Program-made: the position numbers and the translations under genes
The notes under the pieces: generated by a model
Databases searched by the model: none
Seen by the model: the letters and a program-made list of their open reading frames with translations, nothing else
What the model was told of the DNA's origin: nothing
Shown here: positions 1 through 7,205 of the stretch, piece by piece
How positions within the stretch are numbered: position 1 is the stretch's first letter
Layout of the letters: each line of letters begins with the position of its first letter
Assembly (NCBI GenBank): GCA_020631295.1
Contig: JAHDHN010000014.1
Location: forward strand, 4,326-21,425
DNA length: 17,100 nucleotides
Direction of reading: 5' to 3'
Origin: Rickettsiales bacterium
GTDB taxonomy: Bacteria; Pseudomonadota; Alphaproteobacteria; Rickettsiales; UBA8987

Positions 1-144
1 GGCACGGCTGAAGCCAATACGACCTATGGTGTGATTGGTATTAAAGTATGGGTGTTTAAGGGTGATATCATGAAGCGTGATCCTTACATCCAAGATAAAC
101 GTATTACAGGCATGTTTAAGTCTGAAGATAAAAAAGCAGCCTAA
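1..144 (+). CDS. rpsC: 30S ribosomal protein S3 (uS3), C-terminal end, partial at window start
   Basis: The first 47 codons of the window are open from base 1 and end at TAA 142-144. The translation holds [14 protein letters not shown], the conserved end of the S3 C-terminal domain that sits in the head of the small subunit at the mRNA entry tunnel. A short charged tail ending in DKKAA follows. The 5' part, including the KH domain, lies outside the window. The gene is followed after 21 bases by rplP, the usual S10-operon order. The identification rests on this motif plus gene order. There is no sign of frameshift or truncation at the 3' end. Confidence 0.95.
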   Translation, partial: GTAEANTTYGVIGIKVWVFKGDIMKRDPYIQDKRITGMFKSEDKKAA

Positions 145-165
145 GGAAAGAATAGGAAATAGACC

Positions 166-576
166 ATGTTATTACCTAAGAAGACAAAATTCCGCAAAGC
201 GCATAAAGGCCGTATTCACGGTAATGCTAAGGCGGGGTATAAGCTAAATTTCGGCACCTATGGCTTGAAAGCTATGTCACCTGAGCGTATTACGTCGCGC
301 CAGATTGAGGCGTCTCGTCGTACAATCACGCGTCACATGCGTCGTGTGGGTAAGTTATGGATCCGTATTTTTCCTGATCTACCTGTAACGGCTAAGCCGC
401 TTGAGGTGCGTCAGGGTAAAGGTAAAGGTTCGGTGGAATATTGGGCAGCACGCGTGCAGCCTGGTCGTATTTTGTTCGAGCTGGACGGCGTGAGTGAAGA
501 AGTGGCGCGTGGTGCATTTGAGTTGGCAGCGCAAAAATTGCCGATTAAAACAAAATTTGTGAAGCGCGAAGACTAG
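166..576 (+). CDS. rplP: 50S ribosomal protein L16 (uL16)
   Basis: 136 residues, the normal length for bacterial L16, which lies near the A-site tRNA and the peptidyl transferase centre of the large subunit. The N-terminus [15 protein letters not shown], the central [11 protein letters not shown] and KGKGSVEYW, and the final LPIKTKFV are family hallmarks. The start ATG has a purine-rich AAGGAAAG stretch about 15 bases upstream and matches the family N-terminus exactly. The gene sits between rpsC and rpmC as in the S10 operon. Only the last few residues (KRED) go beyond the conserved end. Assignment is secure. Confidence 0.98.
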   Translation: MLLPKKTKFRKAHKGRIHGNAKAGYKLNFGTYGLKAMSPERITSRQIEASRRTITRHMRRVGKLWIRIFPDLPVTAKPLEVRQGKGKGSVEYWAARVQPGRILFELDGVSEEVARGAFELAAQKLPIKTKFVKRED

Positions 577-616
577 AGTTGCGGGTCACGGGAAGTTAAG
601 AAAAGGAATTGTAGCA

Positions 617-892
617 ATGAAGTTTGAAGAGCTACTAAATAAAAGCGAAGACGAGCTGAAAACCATGTTGATGGAGCAGCGTAAAGAGTCTCTGAATTTG
701 CGTTTCCAACAGACTACAGGTGAGTTGGAAAACACGGCGCGTGTGCGTGAAGTGCGTAGCAATATTGCACAGATTCAAACGCGTATTACGCAGCTGCAAA
801 AGAATATTACAGTGGCGGCGAACAGCAATGCAAAGCCGGCCAAAAAGCCAGCGGCGAAAAAGAAACCTGCTGCTAAAAAAGACGCAGCGTAA
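617..892 (+). CDS. rpmC: 50S ribosomal protein L29 (uL29) with a long Ala/Lys tail
   Basis: 91 residues against the usual 62-70. Residues 1 to about 66 form the normal two-helix hairpin of L29, which sits by the peptide exit tunnel near the SRP and trigger factor docking site. The signature LRFQQTTGELENTARVREVR is present at about residues 28-47. From about residue 70 the protein continues as a low-complexity tail of KPAAKK-like repeats with no counterpart in E. coli L29. The tail is probably disordered and strongly basic. Its coding DNA shares a 16-base identical stretch with the rplO tail (866-881 versus 5505-5520). The gene lies between rplP and rpsQ, 12 bases before the latter. Confidence 0.96.
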   Translation: MKFEELLNKSEDELKTMLMEQRKESLNLRFQQTTGELENTARVREVRSNIAQIQTRITQLQKNITVAANSNAKPAKKPAAKKKPAAKKDAA

Positions 893-904
893 AGGATTAG
901 AGAG

Positions 905-1141
905 ATGCCAAAGCGAATTTTACAAGGTGTAGTAGTAAGCAATAAAGCGGATAAAACCGTGATTGTGAAAGTGGAGCAGCGCTATGCGCACCCGCTTTAC
1001 AAGAAGACCGTGAAGCGCAGTAAGAAATATGCGGCGCATGATGAAAAGAACAGCTGCAATGTGGGTGATTTGGTGCGCATTCAAGAATGTCGCCCTATCT
1101 CACGTCGCAAGAGTTGGGAAGTGTTGCAAGAAGCAGCATAG
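905..1141 (+). CDS. rpsQ: 30S ribosomal protein S17 (uS17)
   Basis: 78 residues, normal for S17, an OB-fold 16S rRNA-binding protein that assembles early into the small-subunit body. Diagnostic stretches are [19 protein letters not shown] near the N-terminus, [19 protein letters not shown] in the middle and [19 protein letters not shown] near the end. The GGATTAGAGAG stretch just upstream provides the ribosome binding site for the ATG. It is the third of the conserved rplP-rpmC-rpsQ trio that closes the S10 operon, and the spc genes follow after only 42 bases with no terminator visible. The two operons therefore probably form one transcript here. Confidence 0.98.
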   Translation: MPKRILQGVVVSNKADKTVIVKVEQRYAHPLYKKTVKRSKKYAAHDEKNSCNVGDLVRIQECRPISRRKSWEVLQEAA

Positions 1142-1183
1142 AGTAAAGAAACTAAGTTAACGTAAGAAGCAAAGAGAAAAGCC

Positions 1184-1552
1184 ATGATAGGTGTAGAAGC
1201 AAGATTACAAGTAGCAGATAATTCCGGTGCAAAGGAAGTGCAGTGCATTAAAGTACTGGGCGGTTCCAAGCGTCGTTCTGCTGGTGTGGGTGATGTTATT
1301 GTAGTGTCTGTGAAAGACGCTGCACCGCGCGGTAAGGTGAAAAAAGGTAGCGTACAGCGTGCTGTAGTGGTGCGTACGAAAAAAGAAACGCGTCGTAAAG
1401 ACGGTAGCGCTATCCGCTTTGACACCAATGCAGCGGTAATTATTAACAATAATAACGAGCCTGTAGGTACGCGTATTTTTGGCCCTGTGCCACGTGAATT
1501 GCGTGCGAAGCGTTTCATGAAAATTATCTCACTGGCTCCGGAGGTACTATAA
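1184..1552 (+). CDS. rplN: 50S ribosomal protein L14 (uL14)
   Basis: 122 residues, the exact length of most bacterial L14 proteins. The protein forms part of intersubunit bridges and is the docking site of the silencing factor RsfS. The N-terminal [20 protein letters not shown], the central [13 protein letters not shown] and the C-terminal FGPVPRELR are family signatures. This is normally the first gene of the spc operon. I saw no convincing promoter in the 42 bases upstream. Its last codons contain the ribosome binding site of rplX, so the two are probably translationally coupled. Confidence 0.98.
   Translation: MIGVEARLQVADNSGAKEVQCIKVLGGSKRRSAGVGDVIVVSVKDAAPRGKVKKGSVQRAVVVRTKKETRRKDGSAIRFDTNAAVIINNNNEPVGTRIFGPVPRELRAKRFMKIISLAPEVL
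1540..1545 (+). promoter_or_regulatory. Strong Shine-Dalgarno site for rplX inside the rplN 3' end
   Basis: GGAGGT is a full anti-Shine-Dalgarno match, 8 bases before the rplX ATG at 1554. It lies wholly within the last codons of rplN, which argues for coupled translation of L14 and L24. Confidence 0.75.
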
Positions 1553-1553
1553 G

Positions 1554-1880
1554 ATGGCAGCAGTAAATAAAAAATTCCGCCTGAAAAAAGGTGATTTGGT
1601 GCAAGTGATTGCTGGCAAGGACAAAGGCAAGCAAGGCGAAATCGTACGCGTCGTAAAAGAAAATGACCGCGTGGTAGTGGCCGGAGCTAATGTGGCTAAG
1701 CGTCATGAAAAGCCTGGTCCTGCATCTCAGGGTGGTATTGTGGATAAAGAATTATCTCTGCATATCTCAAATGTGGCATTGGTAGACCCTAAAGAAAACA
1801 AGCCAACCCGTGTGGGATATAAAGTAGATAAAGACGGAAATAAAACGCGCATTGCCAAGCGTTCTGGTGAAGCGGCGTAA
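1554..1880 (+). CDS. rplX: 50S ribosomal protein L24 (uL24)
   Basis: 108 residues, the normal length. L24 starts large-subunit assembly by binding the 5' domain of 23S rRNA and lies near the tunnel exit. The KOW motif is plain at about residues 11-40 ([20 protein letters not shown]). The family stretch [20 protein letters not shown] follows, then [12 protein letters not shown]. The ATG comes one base after the rplN stop, with a perfect Shine-Dalgarno site inside rplN. It is followed by rplE after 15 bases. Confidence 0.98.
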   Translation: MAAVNKKFRLKKGDLVQVIAGKDKGKQGEIVRVVKENDRVVVAGANVAKRHEKPGPASQGGIVDKELSLHISNVALVDPKENKPTRVGYKVDKDGNKTRIAKRSGEAA

Positions 1881-1895
1881 GAGAGGTATAAGATC

Positions 1896-2447
1896 ATGGC
1901 GGCACGTCTAAAAGAGATATACGAAACAAAGGTGAAAAAGTCACTGCAAGAGCAGTTTGATTTTAAAAACCCTATGCAATTGCCACGTTTGGAAAAAGTG
2001 GTAATCAATATGGGTGTGGGTGAAGCGGCAACCGACAAGAAGGTGATTGAAGGTGCAGTGGATAACCTTACAGCTATTTCAGGTCAGAAGCCTGTAGTGA
2101 CCAAAGCGAAAAAGTCAATTGCCGGCTTTAAGATTCGTGAACAAATGCCATTGGGCTGTAAAGTGACATTGCGTCGTGACCAAATGTTTGAATTTTTGGA
2201 CCGTTTGGGCAGCATTGCATTGCCACGTGTACGTGATTTCCGTGGCTTTAGCCTCAAGAGTTTTGATGGCAATGGTAACCTGACCATTGGCTTAAAAGAG
2301 CAAACTATCTTCCCAGAAGTGGATTATGATAAGGTTGACAAAGTGCGCGGAATGGACATAACCATCGTCACCTCGGCGAAGACGGCAGAAGAAGGCAAGG
2401 CCTTGTTAGAAGGTCTGAACTTGCCGTTTAAGAAAGAAGGAAACTAG
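1896..2447 (+). CDS. rplE: 50S ribosomal protein L5 (uL5)
   Basis: 183 residues, near the usual 179-187. L5 binds 5S rRNA in the central protuberance and contacts P-site tRNA. Motifs in order are [15 protein letters not shown] (about 30-44), the [20 protein letters not shown] loop (about 64-83), [14 protein letters not shown] and the C-terminal [25 protein letters not shown] 11 bases upstream serves as the ribosome binding site. In E. coli the spc operon is controlled by S8 binding near the start of this gene. I could not confirm an equivalent structure by eye here. Confidence 0.98.
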   Translation: MAARLKEIYETKVKKSLQEQFDFKNPMQLPRLEKVVINMGVGEAATDKKVIEGAVDNLTAISGQKPVVTKAKKSIAGFKIREQMPLGCKVTLRRDQMFEFLDRLGSIALPRVRDFRGFSLKSFDGNGNLTIGLKEQTIFPEVDYDKVDKVRGMDITIVTSAKTAEEGKALLEGLNLPFKKEGN

Positions 2448-2448
2448 C

Positions 2449-2754
2449 ATGGCCAAAGTAAGTGCAGTAGAGCGTAATAATAAGCGTATCCGCAATGCAG
2501 AGAAATATGCGGCAAAGCGTGCAGCGCTAAAAGAAATTATCTATGATAAAACGCTTCCATTGGACCAGCGTTTTGAGGCGCAGTTGAAGCTTGCGCAGTT
2601 GCCACGTAGCAGCTCTAAAACACGTATTCGCAACCGTTGTGGCCTAACAGGCCGTCCGCGCGGTGTGTATCGTAAATTTGAATTATCACGCATCGCGGTG
2701 CGTCAGCTGGGCTCTGAAGGGCTTATTCCCGGCTTAACGAAATCAAGCTGGTAG
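2449..2754 (+). CDS. rpsN: 30S ribosomal protein S14 (uS14), zinc-free long form
   Basis: 101 residues, matching the long proteobacterial form of S14, which belongs to the small-subunit head. The C-terminal half carries [20 protein letters not shown] and ends in [11 protein letters not shown], the standard ending. The four-cysteine zinc ribbon of the short C+ form is absent, and only one of its cysteines is visible. The ATG follows the rplE stop by one base, with an AAGGA ribosome binding site inside rplE, so translation is probably coupled. Position between rplE and rpsH is canonical. Confidence 0.97.
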   Translation: MAKVSAVERNNKRIRNAEKYAAKRAALKEIIYDKTLPLDQRFEAQLKLAQLPRSSSKTRIRNRCGLTGRPRGVYRKFELSRIAVRQLGSEGLIPGLTKSSW

Positions 2755-2784
2755 GCGAGAAGAAAGAAAAAGGAAATCTGAACC

Positions 2785-3183
2785 ATGGCATTAACTGATC
2801 CCATAGCAGATATGCTAACAACCATACGCAACGGCCAAAATGTAATGCTGGCTAGCGTGTCTTGTCCTGCCTCTAATGCGCGTGCACGTTTGCTCGACGT
2901 ATTGAGGGACGAAGGCTTCGTGCAAGATTATGCTGAGGAAGAAGTACGTAAAGGCGTGAAGCGTTTTAACATTAATTTGCGTTACCATGAAGGTCGTCCT
3001 GTGATTCGTAATTTAAAGCGTATCTCTAAGCCAGGCCGTCGTGTGTATAAAAACGCGAATGAATTGCCAAAGGTGAATAATGGCCTAGGCGTTGCAATCA
3101 TCTCCACCTCCAGCGGTGTGCTGCCAGATTATAAGGCGCGTGAGCTTGGTGTGGGTGGTGAAGTTATTTGTGAGGTATTTTAG
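2785..3183 (+). CDS. rpsH: 30S ribosomal protein S8 (uS8)
   Basis: 132 residues, the standard length. S8 binds the central domain of 16S rRNA and is the known translational repressor of the spc operon in E. coli. The N-terminal DPIADMLTTIRNGQ and the C-terminal STSSGVLPDYKARELGVGGE are family signatures; the Ser-rich C-terminal segment is the rRNA-binding site. The gene is preceded by an AAAGGAAA ribosome binding site and followed two bases later by rplF, whose Shine-Dalgarno site lies inside this gene. Confidence 0.98.
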   Translation: MALTDPIADMLTTIRNGQNVMLASVSCPASNARARLLDVLRDEGFVQDYAEEEVRKGVKRFNINLRYHEGRPVIRNLKRISKPGRRVYKNANELPKVNNGLGVAIISTSSGVLPDYKARELGVGGEVICEVF

Positions 3184-3185
3184 TC

Positions 3186-3740
3186 ATGTCACGTATTGGT
3201 GGAAAAGTTATTGCGTTGCCAGACGGTGTGTCTTTCTCTGAAGAGAATGGTAATGTAACGGTAAAAGGCGGTAAAGGTGAGCTGAAGCTTACCTTGCCGG
3301 CAACAATCAAAGCGGTGCTGGAAGATGGTGCAATTGCAGTATCTCCTGCAAATGATGATGATGAGTCTAGCAGCGCAGATTGGGGTTTGGCTCGCAGCTT
3401 GCTTAATAACATGGTGCAGGGCGTGAGCGCTGGCTTTGAAATTGAGCTGGAACTGATTGGTGTGGGTTACCGTGCGCAAGTGCAGGGTAAAACGCTGAAA
3501 ATGAATCTTGGTTTTAGCCATGATGTTGATTTCCCCATTCCTGAGGGCGTGGAAATCAAATGTGCGAAGCCAACGCATTTGATTATTAGCGGTATTGATA
3601 AGCAGCTGGTGGGTGAAACTGCCGCGCGTATCCGTAAATACCGCAAGCCAGAACCGTATAAGGGTAAAGGTATTCGCTATATTAATAAATATGGCAATGG
3701 TGGCGAGTATGTACGCCGCAAAGAAGGTAAGAAGAAGTAA
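3186..3740 (+). CDS. rplF: 50S ribosomal protein L6 (uL6) with a small C-terminal insertion
   Basis: 184 residues against the usual 175-178. L6 has two similar alpha/beta domains and sits below the L7/L12 stalk, near the sarcin-ricin loop where elongation factors bind. Seen are MSRIGGKVIALPDGV at the start, WGLARSLLNNMVQGVSAGFE at the domain junction, LELIGVGYRAQVQGK, and the rRNA-binding RKYRKPEPYKGKGIRY. Between GKGIRY and the final GEYVRRKEGKKK lie about six extra residues (INKYGN region, about 3681-3698) that I do not recall in other L6 proteins. The rest is regular. GAGGT at 3172-3176 inside rpsH provides the ribosome binding site. Confidence 0.97.
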   Translation: MSRIGGKVIALPDGVSFSEENGNVTVKGGKGELKLTLPATIKAVLEDGAIAVSPANDDDESSSADWGLARSLLNNMVQGVSAGFEIELELIGVGYRAQVQGKTLKMNLGFSHDVDFPIPEGVEIKCAKPTHLIISGIDKQLVGETAARIRKYRKPEPYKGKGIRYINKYGNGGEYVRRKEGKKK

Positions 3741-3755
3741 TATAAGGTAGTAACC

Positions 3756-4109
3756 ATGGCACGTGAAACAAATACACAGCGCAGAACACGTCGTAATCGC
3801 TTTAACCTAAAGAAGCGTGCAAACGGCAAGCCACGCCTGTCGGTATTCCGCAGCGCAAAGCATATCTATGCGCAAGTGATTGATGATGTAACTGGCAACA
3901 CACTTGCTAGTGCTAGCTCACTGGATAAAGGCTTTAAAGGCAAAGCCTCTGGTAATGCAGATGCAGCCGCAGAGGTGGGCACCTTGGTGGCCAAAAGTGC
4001 GCTGAAAGCAAAAGTAGAGCAGGTGGTGTTTGACCGCGGTGCCTATTTGTATCATGGCCGTGTAAAGGCGTTGGCAGAAGCAGCGCGCGAAGCTGGTTTG
4101 AAATTCTAA
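3756..4109 (+). CDS. rplR: 50S ribosomal protein L18 (uL18)
   Basis: 117 residues, the usual length. L18 binds 5S rRNA together with L5 and helps deliver it to the large subunit. A basic N-terminus ([14 protein letters not shown]) is followed by [20 protein letters not shown] and the C-terminal [20 protein letters not shown] and GLKF, all conserved. AAGGT 11 bases before the ATG is the likely ribosome binding site. rpsE starts 9 bases after the stop. Confidence 0.98.
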   Translation: MARETNTQRRTRRNRFNLKKRANGKPRLSVFRSAKHIYAQVIDDVTGNTLASASSLDKGFKGKASGNADAAAEVGTLVAKSALKAKVEQVVFDRGAYLYHGRVKALAEAAREAGLKF

Positions 4110-4118
4110 GGAAGTATT

Positions 4119-4754
4119 ATGAATACACAAGCAAACAGAAACCCAAAAGCAGACCAGCCTGAAGATGATTATATCGATAAGCTGGTTGCCATTAACCGTA
4201 CAGCAAAAGTGGTAAAAGGCGGTCGCCGCTTTGGTTTCACTGCGCTGGTAGTTGTGGGTGATGGTAAAGGCTCTGTGGGCTTTGGTAAGGGTAAAGCCAA
4301 GGAAGTGGCTGATGCGCGCCGCAAAGCCATTGATGCTGCAAAGAAATCTATGGTGCGTGTGAGTTTGCGTGAAAACCGCACCTTCCACCATGATATTCGT
4401 GGCCGTGCCGGTGCCGGTAAAGTATTAATTCGTACAGCGCCTCCAGGCACAGGTATTATTGCCGGTGGTCCGATGCGTGCTATTTTTGAAGCACTTGGTG
4501 TGCAGGACGTAGCTGCGAAATCGATTGGCTCATCTAACCCGTTTAACATGGTGCAAGCTACGTTTGAGGCATTTGACAATATTCAATCACCTAAGCATGT
4601 GGCAGCGCGCCGTAACAAAAAAGTGGGTGATATCGTATCTCAGCGTCAGTCTGGTATTAAGGGTGAGCTGAAGAAAGAAGTATCTACCGACACAGTAGAA
4701 ACGAAAACAAAGAAAGAAGCGCTGAAAGAAGCAGCTGCGGAAGCAACTGCATAA
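4119..4754 (+). CDS. rpsE: 30S ribosomal protein S5 (uS5) with an extended C-terminal tail
   Basis: 211 residues, longer than E. coli S5 (about 166), though long tails occur in Alphaproteobacteria. S5 lies at the mRNA entry channel with S3 and S4 and affects decoding accuracy. The N-terminal dsRNA-binding-like domain shows [20 protein letters not shown] at about residues 28-47. The C-terminal domain shows [20 protein letters not shown] and [18 protein letters not shown]. After about residue 165 comes a basic then Ala/Glu/Lys-rich tail ending [17 protein letters not shown] just before the ATG is the ribosome binding site. It sits in the normal rplR-rpsE-rpmD order. Confidence 0.98.
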   Translation: MNTQANRNPKADQPEDDYIDKLVAINRTAKVVKGGRRFGFTALVVVGDGKGSVGFGKGKAKEVADARRKAIDAAKKSMVRVSLRENRTFHHDIRGRAGAGKVLIRTAPPGTGIIAGGPMRAIFEALGVQDVAAKSIGSSNPFNMVQATFEAFDNIQSPKHVAARRNKKVGDIVSQRQSGIKGELKKEVSTDTVETKTKKEALKEAAAEATA

Positions 4755-4790
4755 CATCAGGGCAATTAGGACAGTAAGAAGGTACATATC

Positions 4791-4976
4791 ATGGCTGCCA
4801 AAAAAACAGTAAAAGTGACGCAAATCAAAAGCGCTATTGGTCGTTTTAAGAAGCAACGCCAAACGCTTGAAGGTTTGGGCCTAAACAAGCTGCACAAAAC
4901 ACGTGAGCTGGAAGACACGCCAGCGGTGCGCGGCATGATTAATAAAGTACATCACTTGGTACGAGTAGAAGACTAA
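4791..4976 (+). CDS. rpmD: 50S ribosomal protein L30 (uL30)
   Basis: 61 residues, the compact bacterial form. L30 packs on the solvent side of the large subunit against 23S and 5S r[23 protein letters not shown] near the N-terminus, then [20 protein letters not shown] and a final [13 protein letters not shown], match the family throughout. The ATG has AAGGTA about 10 bases upstream. Position between rpsE and rplO is canonical. L30 is dispensable in some bacteria, and its presence here means the operon is complete at this point. Confidence 0.97.
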   Translation: MAAKKTVKVTQIKSAIGRFKKQRQTLEGLGLNKLHKTRELEDTPAVRGMINKVHHLVRVED

Positions 4977-5003
4977 GTTAGGTAACAATAAAGGAAGCAC
5001 GCC

Positions 5004-5582
5004 ATGACAACGTCATTGCATACATTACAAAACAACCCAGGTTCTACGCAGAATAAAACGCGTAAAGGCCGTGGTATTGGTTCTGGAAAAGGCAAAACCT
5101 GTGGCCGTGGCCATAAGGGGCAAAAGTCTCGTTCTGGTGTGGCGATTAAGGGCTTTGAAGGTGGGCAGATGCCAATTCACCGCCGCCTGCCTAAGCGTGG
5201 TTTTAATAACTATAACCGCAAGACTATTGTGAATATCAATGTGAGTGACATTGAAGGCTTTGTGGCCAGCAAGAAGCTGGATGCAAAAAAGGCGATTACA
5301 GTGGATGTGCTGCGTGATGCTGGCATTATCAAGGGCCAGTTTGATGGCGTGAAGTTGCTTGCCAAAGGCGAAATCAAAACAGCAGTAACAGTGCAGCTTC
5401 AGGCGGCAAGTGAAGCGGCTGTGAAGGCAGTGGAAAAAGCTGGCGGTAAAGTAGAGATTGTTGCGCTTCCAGTGCAGGCGGCTAATGCAGAAGCAGAGAA
5501 AAAGCCTGCTGCTAAAAAAGCTGCAGCAAAGAAGCCAGCCGCAAAGAAGGCAACTAAAGCTACAGCAAAGAAGGCTGAATAA
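5004..5582 (+). CDS. rplO: 50S ribosomal protein L15 (uL15) with a long Ala/Lys tail
   Basis: 192 residues against the usual 144-165. L15 is a late-assembling large-subunit protein that threads a Gly-rich, Arg/Lys-rich arm into 23S rRNA. The arm is visible at residues about 12-55 (GRGIGSGKGKTCGRGHKGQK, then GFEGGQMPIHRRLPKRGFNN). The globular domain follows and ends near residue 158 with GGKVEIV. The remaining 30 or so residues are Ala/Lys repeats (KKPAAKKAAAKKPAAKKA), resembling the tail on L29. AAGGAAG upstream is the ribosome binding site. The gene is followed by an unusually structured 246-base gap before secY. Confidence 0.97.
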   Translation: MTTSLHTLQNNPGSTQNKTRKGRGIGSGKGKTCGRGHKGQKSRSGVAIKGFEGGQMPIHRRLPKRGFNNYNRKTIVNINVSDIEGFVASKKLDAKKAITVDVLRDAGIIKGQFDGVKLLAKGEIKTAVTVQLQAASEAAVKAVEKAGGKVEIVALPVQAANAEAEKKPAAKKAAAKKPAAKKATKATAKKAE

Positions 5583-5589
5583 TATTCTG

Positions 5590-5751
5590 AGAGGGTATCG
5601 ACCAATTTTCTTCTGAAGTAATTTTTGGGGATTTTTCTACGAAAATGGATTGAGTTTTTGAAAGAATAGTGGGCTATTTTGAAAAAAACGCAAACCATTT
5701 GCAGTGAAAAAGGACAAAAAGAGCTTCGAGGAAAATTGGTGGACACCCTCT
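5590..5751. repeat. 162-base element bounded by long imperfect inverted repeats, rplO-secY gap
   Basis: The left arm 5590-5610 and right arm 5731-5751 are reverse complements at 19 of 21 positions (mismatches at 5597/5744 and 5600/5741). As RNA the pairing continues inward through 5611-5618 with 5724-5730 (one G-U pair, one bulged base). The about 105 bases between hold two smaller hairpins: 5665-5669 with 5674-5678, and 5690-5694 with 5698-5702. No target-site duplication is evident. The gap holds no recognisable gene. The shape suits a MITE-like or palindromic repeat element, or a structured leader for secY; the sequence alone does not decide. The remaining bases up to secY (5752-5828) show only a purine-rich run before the start. 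Confidence 0.7.
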
Positions 5752-5828
5752 AATGCCCCTTCCTCTCCACGCCATATAGCAGGAAAAGGCAGGGCGTTAG
5801 GAATAAAGAGGGATAAAGGGTACGCATC

Positions 5829-7205
5829 ATGGCAACAACTGCAGAACGTTTAGCGCGTAACATGGATTTTTCTGCCTTTGGCAAAGCGACAGAGCTGAAG
5901 CAGCGTCTTTTATTCGTTATTGGTGCGCTGATTATTTACCGTATCGGTAGTTATATTCCTTTGCCTGGTGTGGATGCTTCGGCACTTAAATCTGTATTTG
6001 ATTCTCAACAGGGTGGCCTGCTTGGCATGTTTAATATGTTCTCTGGTGGTAACTTGGGCCGTATGACTATTTTTGCCCTTGGGATTATGCCTTATATTAC
6101 CATGTCGATCATTATGCAGCTGCTTTCCGTGATGTATCCGGCCTTAGCAGAGCTTAAAAAAGAAGGGCCAGCAGGCCGTGCGAAGATCACGCAATATACG
6201 CGTTATGGCACGGTGATTATGGCTTCTTTCCAGGCGCTAGCGATTTCCAGCGCAGTGCAAAGCGGCATGGGTACAGGTGTATCTGCTGTGGTGATTGAGT
6301 CTGAATTCTTATTTCGCTTCACCACGATTGTATCACTTGTGGGCGGTACCATGTTCTTGATGTGGCTGGGTGAGCAAGTAACCGCGCGTGGTATTGGTAA
6401 CGGTATTTCTTTGATCATCTTCGCAGGTATCGTAGCAGAATTGCCGCGTGCCTTTGCCGCCACGTTTGAGTTGGGCCGTGAAGGGCAGATCTCTACATTC
6501 ATTCTGCTAGCTATTTTGGCAATGGTGGTGGCAACTTTTGCCTTTATTGTGTTTATGGAGCGTGCGCAGCGCCGCATTGCAGTGCAATATCCAAAGCGCC
6601 AAGTGGGCAACCGCCTAACGCAGGGTGAGCAATCGCATCTGCCACTGAAGCTGAATAGTGCGAATGTAATCCCGCCTATTTTTGCAAGTTCTTTGCTGTC
6701 TTTCCCGATGACACTGGCGCAATTTAAGCCAGAGCTTGCCAATGCAGACGGCATTATGGGGCAAACCATTGCTATGCTTGGGCCAAACAAGCCGCTTTAT
6801 ATTGCCTTATTTGTGGCGTTGATTGTGTTCTTCTGCTTTTTCTACACTAAGCATGTGTTCAACCCTGCGGATACCGCTGAGAATTTGAAGAAGAATGGCG
6901 GTTTTGTACCTGGTTATCGCCCGGGTAAAAATACGGCCGAGTATCTGCTGAAAATCTCCACGCGCCTCACGGTGCTGGGTGCTATTTACCTGTCGCTTGT
7001 ATGTACGGTGCCGACTTATTTCTTCACGCATTACGGTATTCCTTTGCTATTGGGTGGTACTAGCTTTGTAATTATTGTGAATGTGGTGTTGGATACGGTA
7101 ACGCAAATTCAGTCGCATTTATTTGCGCATCAATATGAAGGGCTGATGCAACGCATGAGTTTGGGTGGCAAGAAAGAGAAAAAAGGCAAAGGGAAAAAGC
7201 GCTAA
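5829..7205 (+). CDS. secY: Preprotein translocase channel subunit SecY
   Basis: 458 residues, a normal proteobacterial length. SecY forms the protein-conducting channel of the inner membrane with SecE and SecG and receives substrates from SecA or the ribosome. About ten hydrophobic segments are visible, starting at residues about 24-45 (LFVIGALIIYRIGSYIPLPG). Family signatures include FALGIMPYITMSIIMQLL, the cytoplasmic loop ERAQRRIAVQYPKRQ with its conserved basic residues, and GFVPGYRPGKNTAEYL just before a late membrane segment. The C-terminus is a Lys-rich tail (KKEKKGKGKKR). AAAGGG 9 bases upstream is a fair ribosome binding site. The stop overlaps the adk start by one base (TAATG), so the two are translationally coupled. 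Confidence 0.98.
   Translation: MATTAERLARNMDFSAFGKATELKQRLLFVIGALIIYRIGSYIPLPGVDASALKSVFDSQQGGLLGMFNMFSGGNLGRMTIFALGIMPYITMSIIMQLLSVMYPALAELKKEGPAGRAKITQYTRYGTVIMASFQALAISSAVQSGMGTGVSAVVIESEFLFRFTTIVSLVGGTMFLMWLGEQVTARGIGNGISLIIFAGIVAELPRAFAATFELGREGQISTFILLAILAMVVATFAFIVFMERAQRRIAVQYPKRQVGNRLTQGEQSHLPLKLNSANVIPPIFASSLLSFPMTLAQFKPELANADGIMGQTIAMLGPNKPLYIALFVALIVFFCFFYTKHVFNPADTAENLKKNGGFVPGYRPGKNTAEYLLKISTRLTVLGAIYLSLVCTVPTYFFTHYGIPLLLGGTSFVIIVNVVLDTVTQIQSHLFAHQYEGLMQRMSLGGKKEKKGKGKKR

Noticed and set aside
5650..5680. Promoter-like TTGAGT with a TATTTT about 19 bases on, in the rplO-secY gap
   Set aside because: The spacing is too long and the -10 box poor. AT-rich sequence gives such matches by chance.
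5399..5746. A minus-strand 115-codon frame spanning the rplO tail and the inverted-repeat element
   Set aside because: About half of it is the reverse of the Ala/Lys tail (Phe/Ala-rich) and the rest covers the palindromic element. No ribosome binding site or homology is recognisable. Its openness is mentioned only as a property of the element.
5583..5760. Reading the rplO-secY element as a complete insertion sequence or its transposase remnant
   Set aside because: The interior is too short and shows no transposase-like protein. No flanking target-site duplication could be seen.
6203..6790. A 195-codon minus-strand open frame inside secY
   Set aside because: It is a shadow of the secY reading frame. 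There is no family resemblance and no sensible start region.
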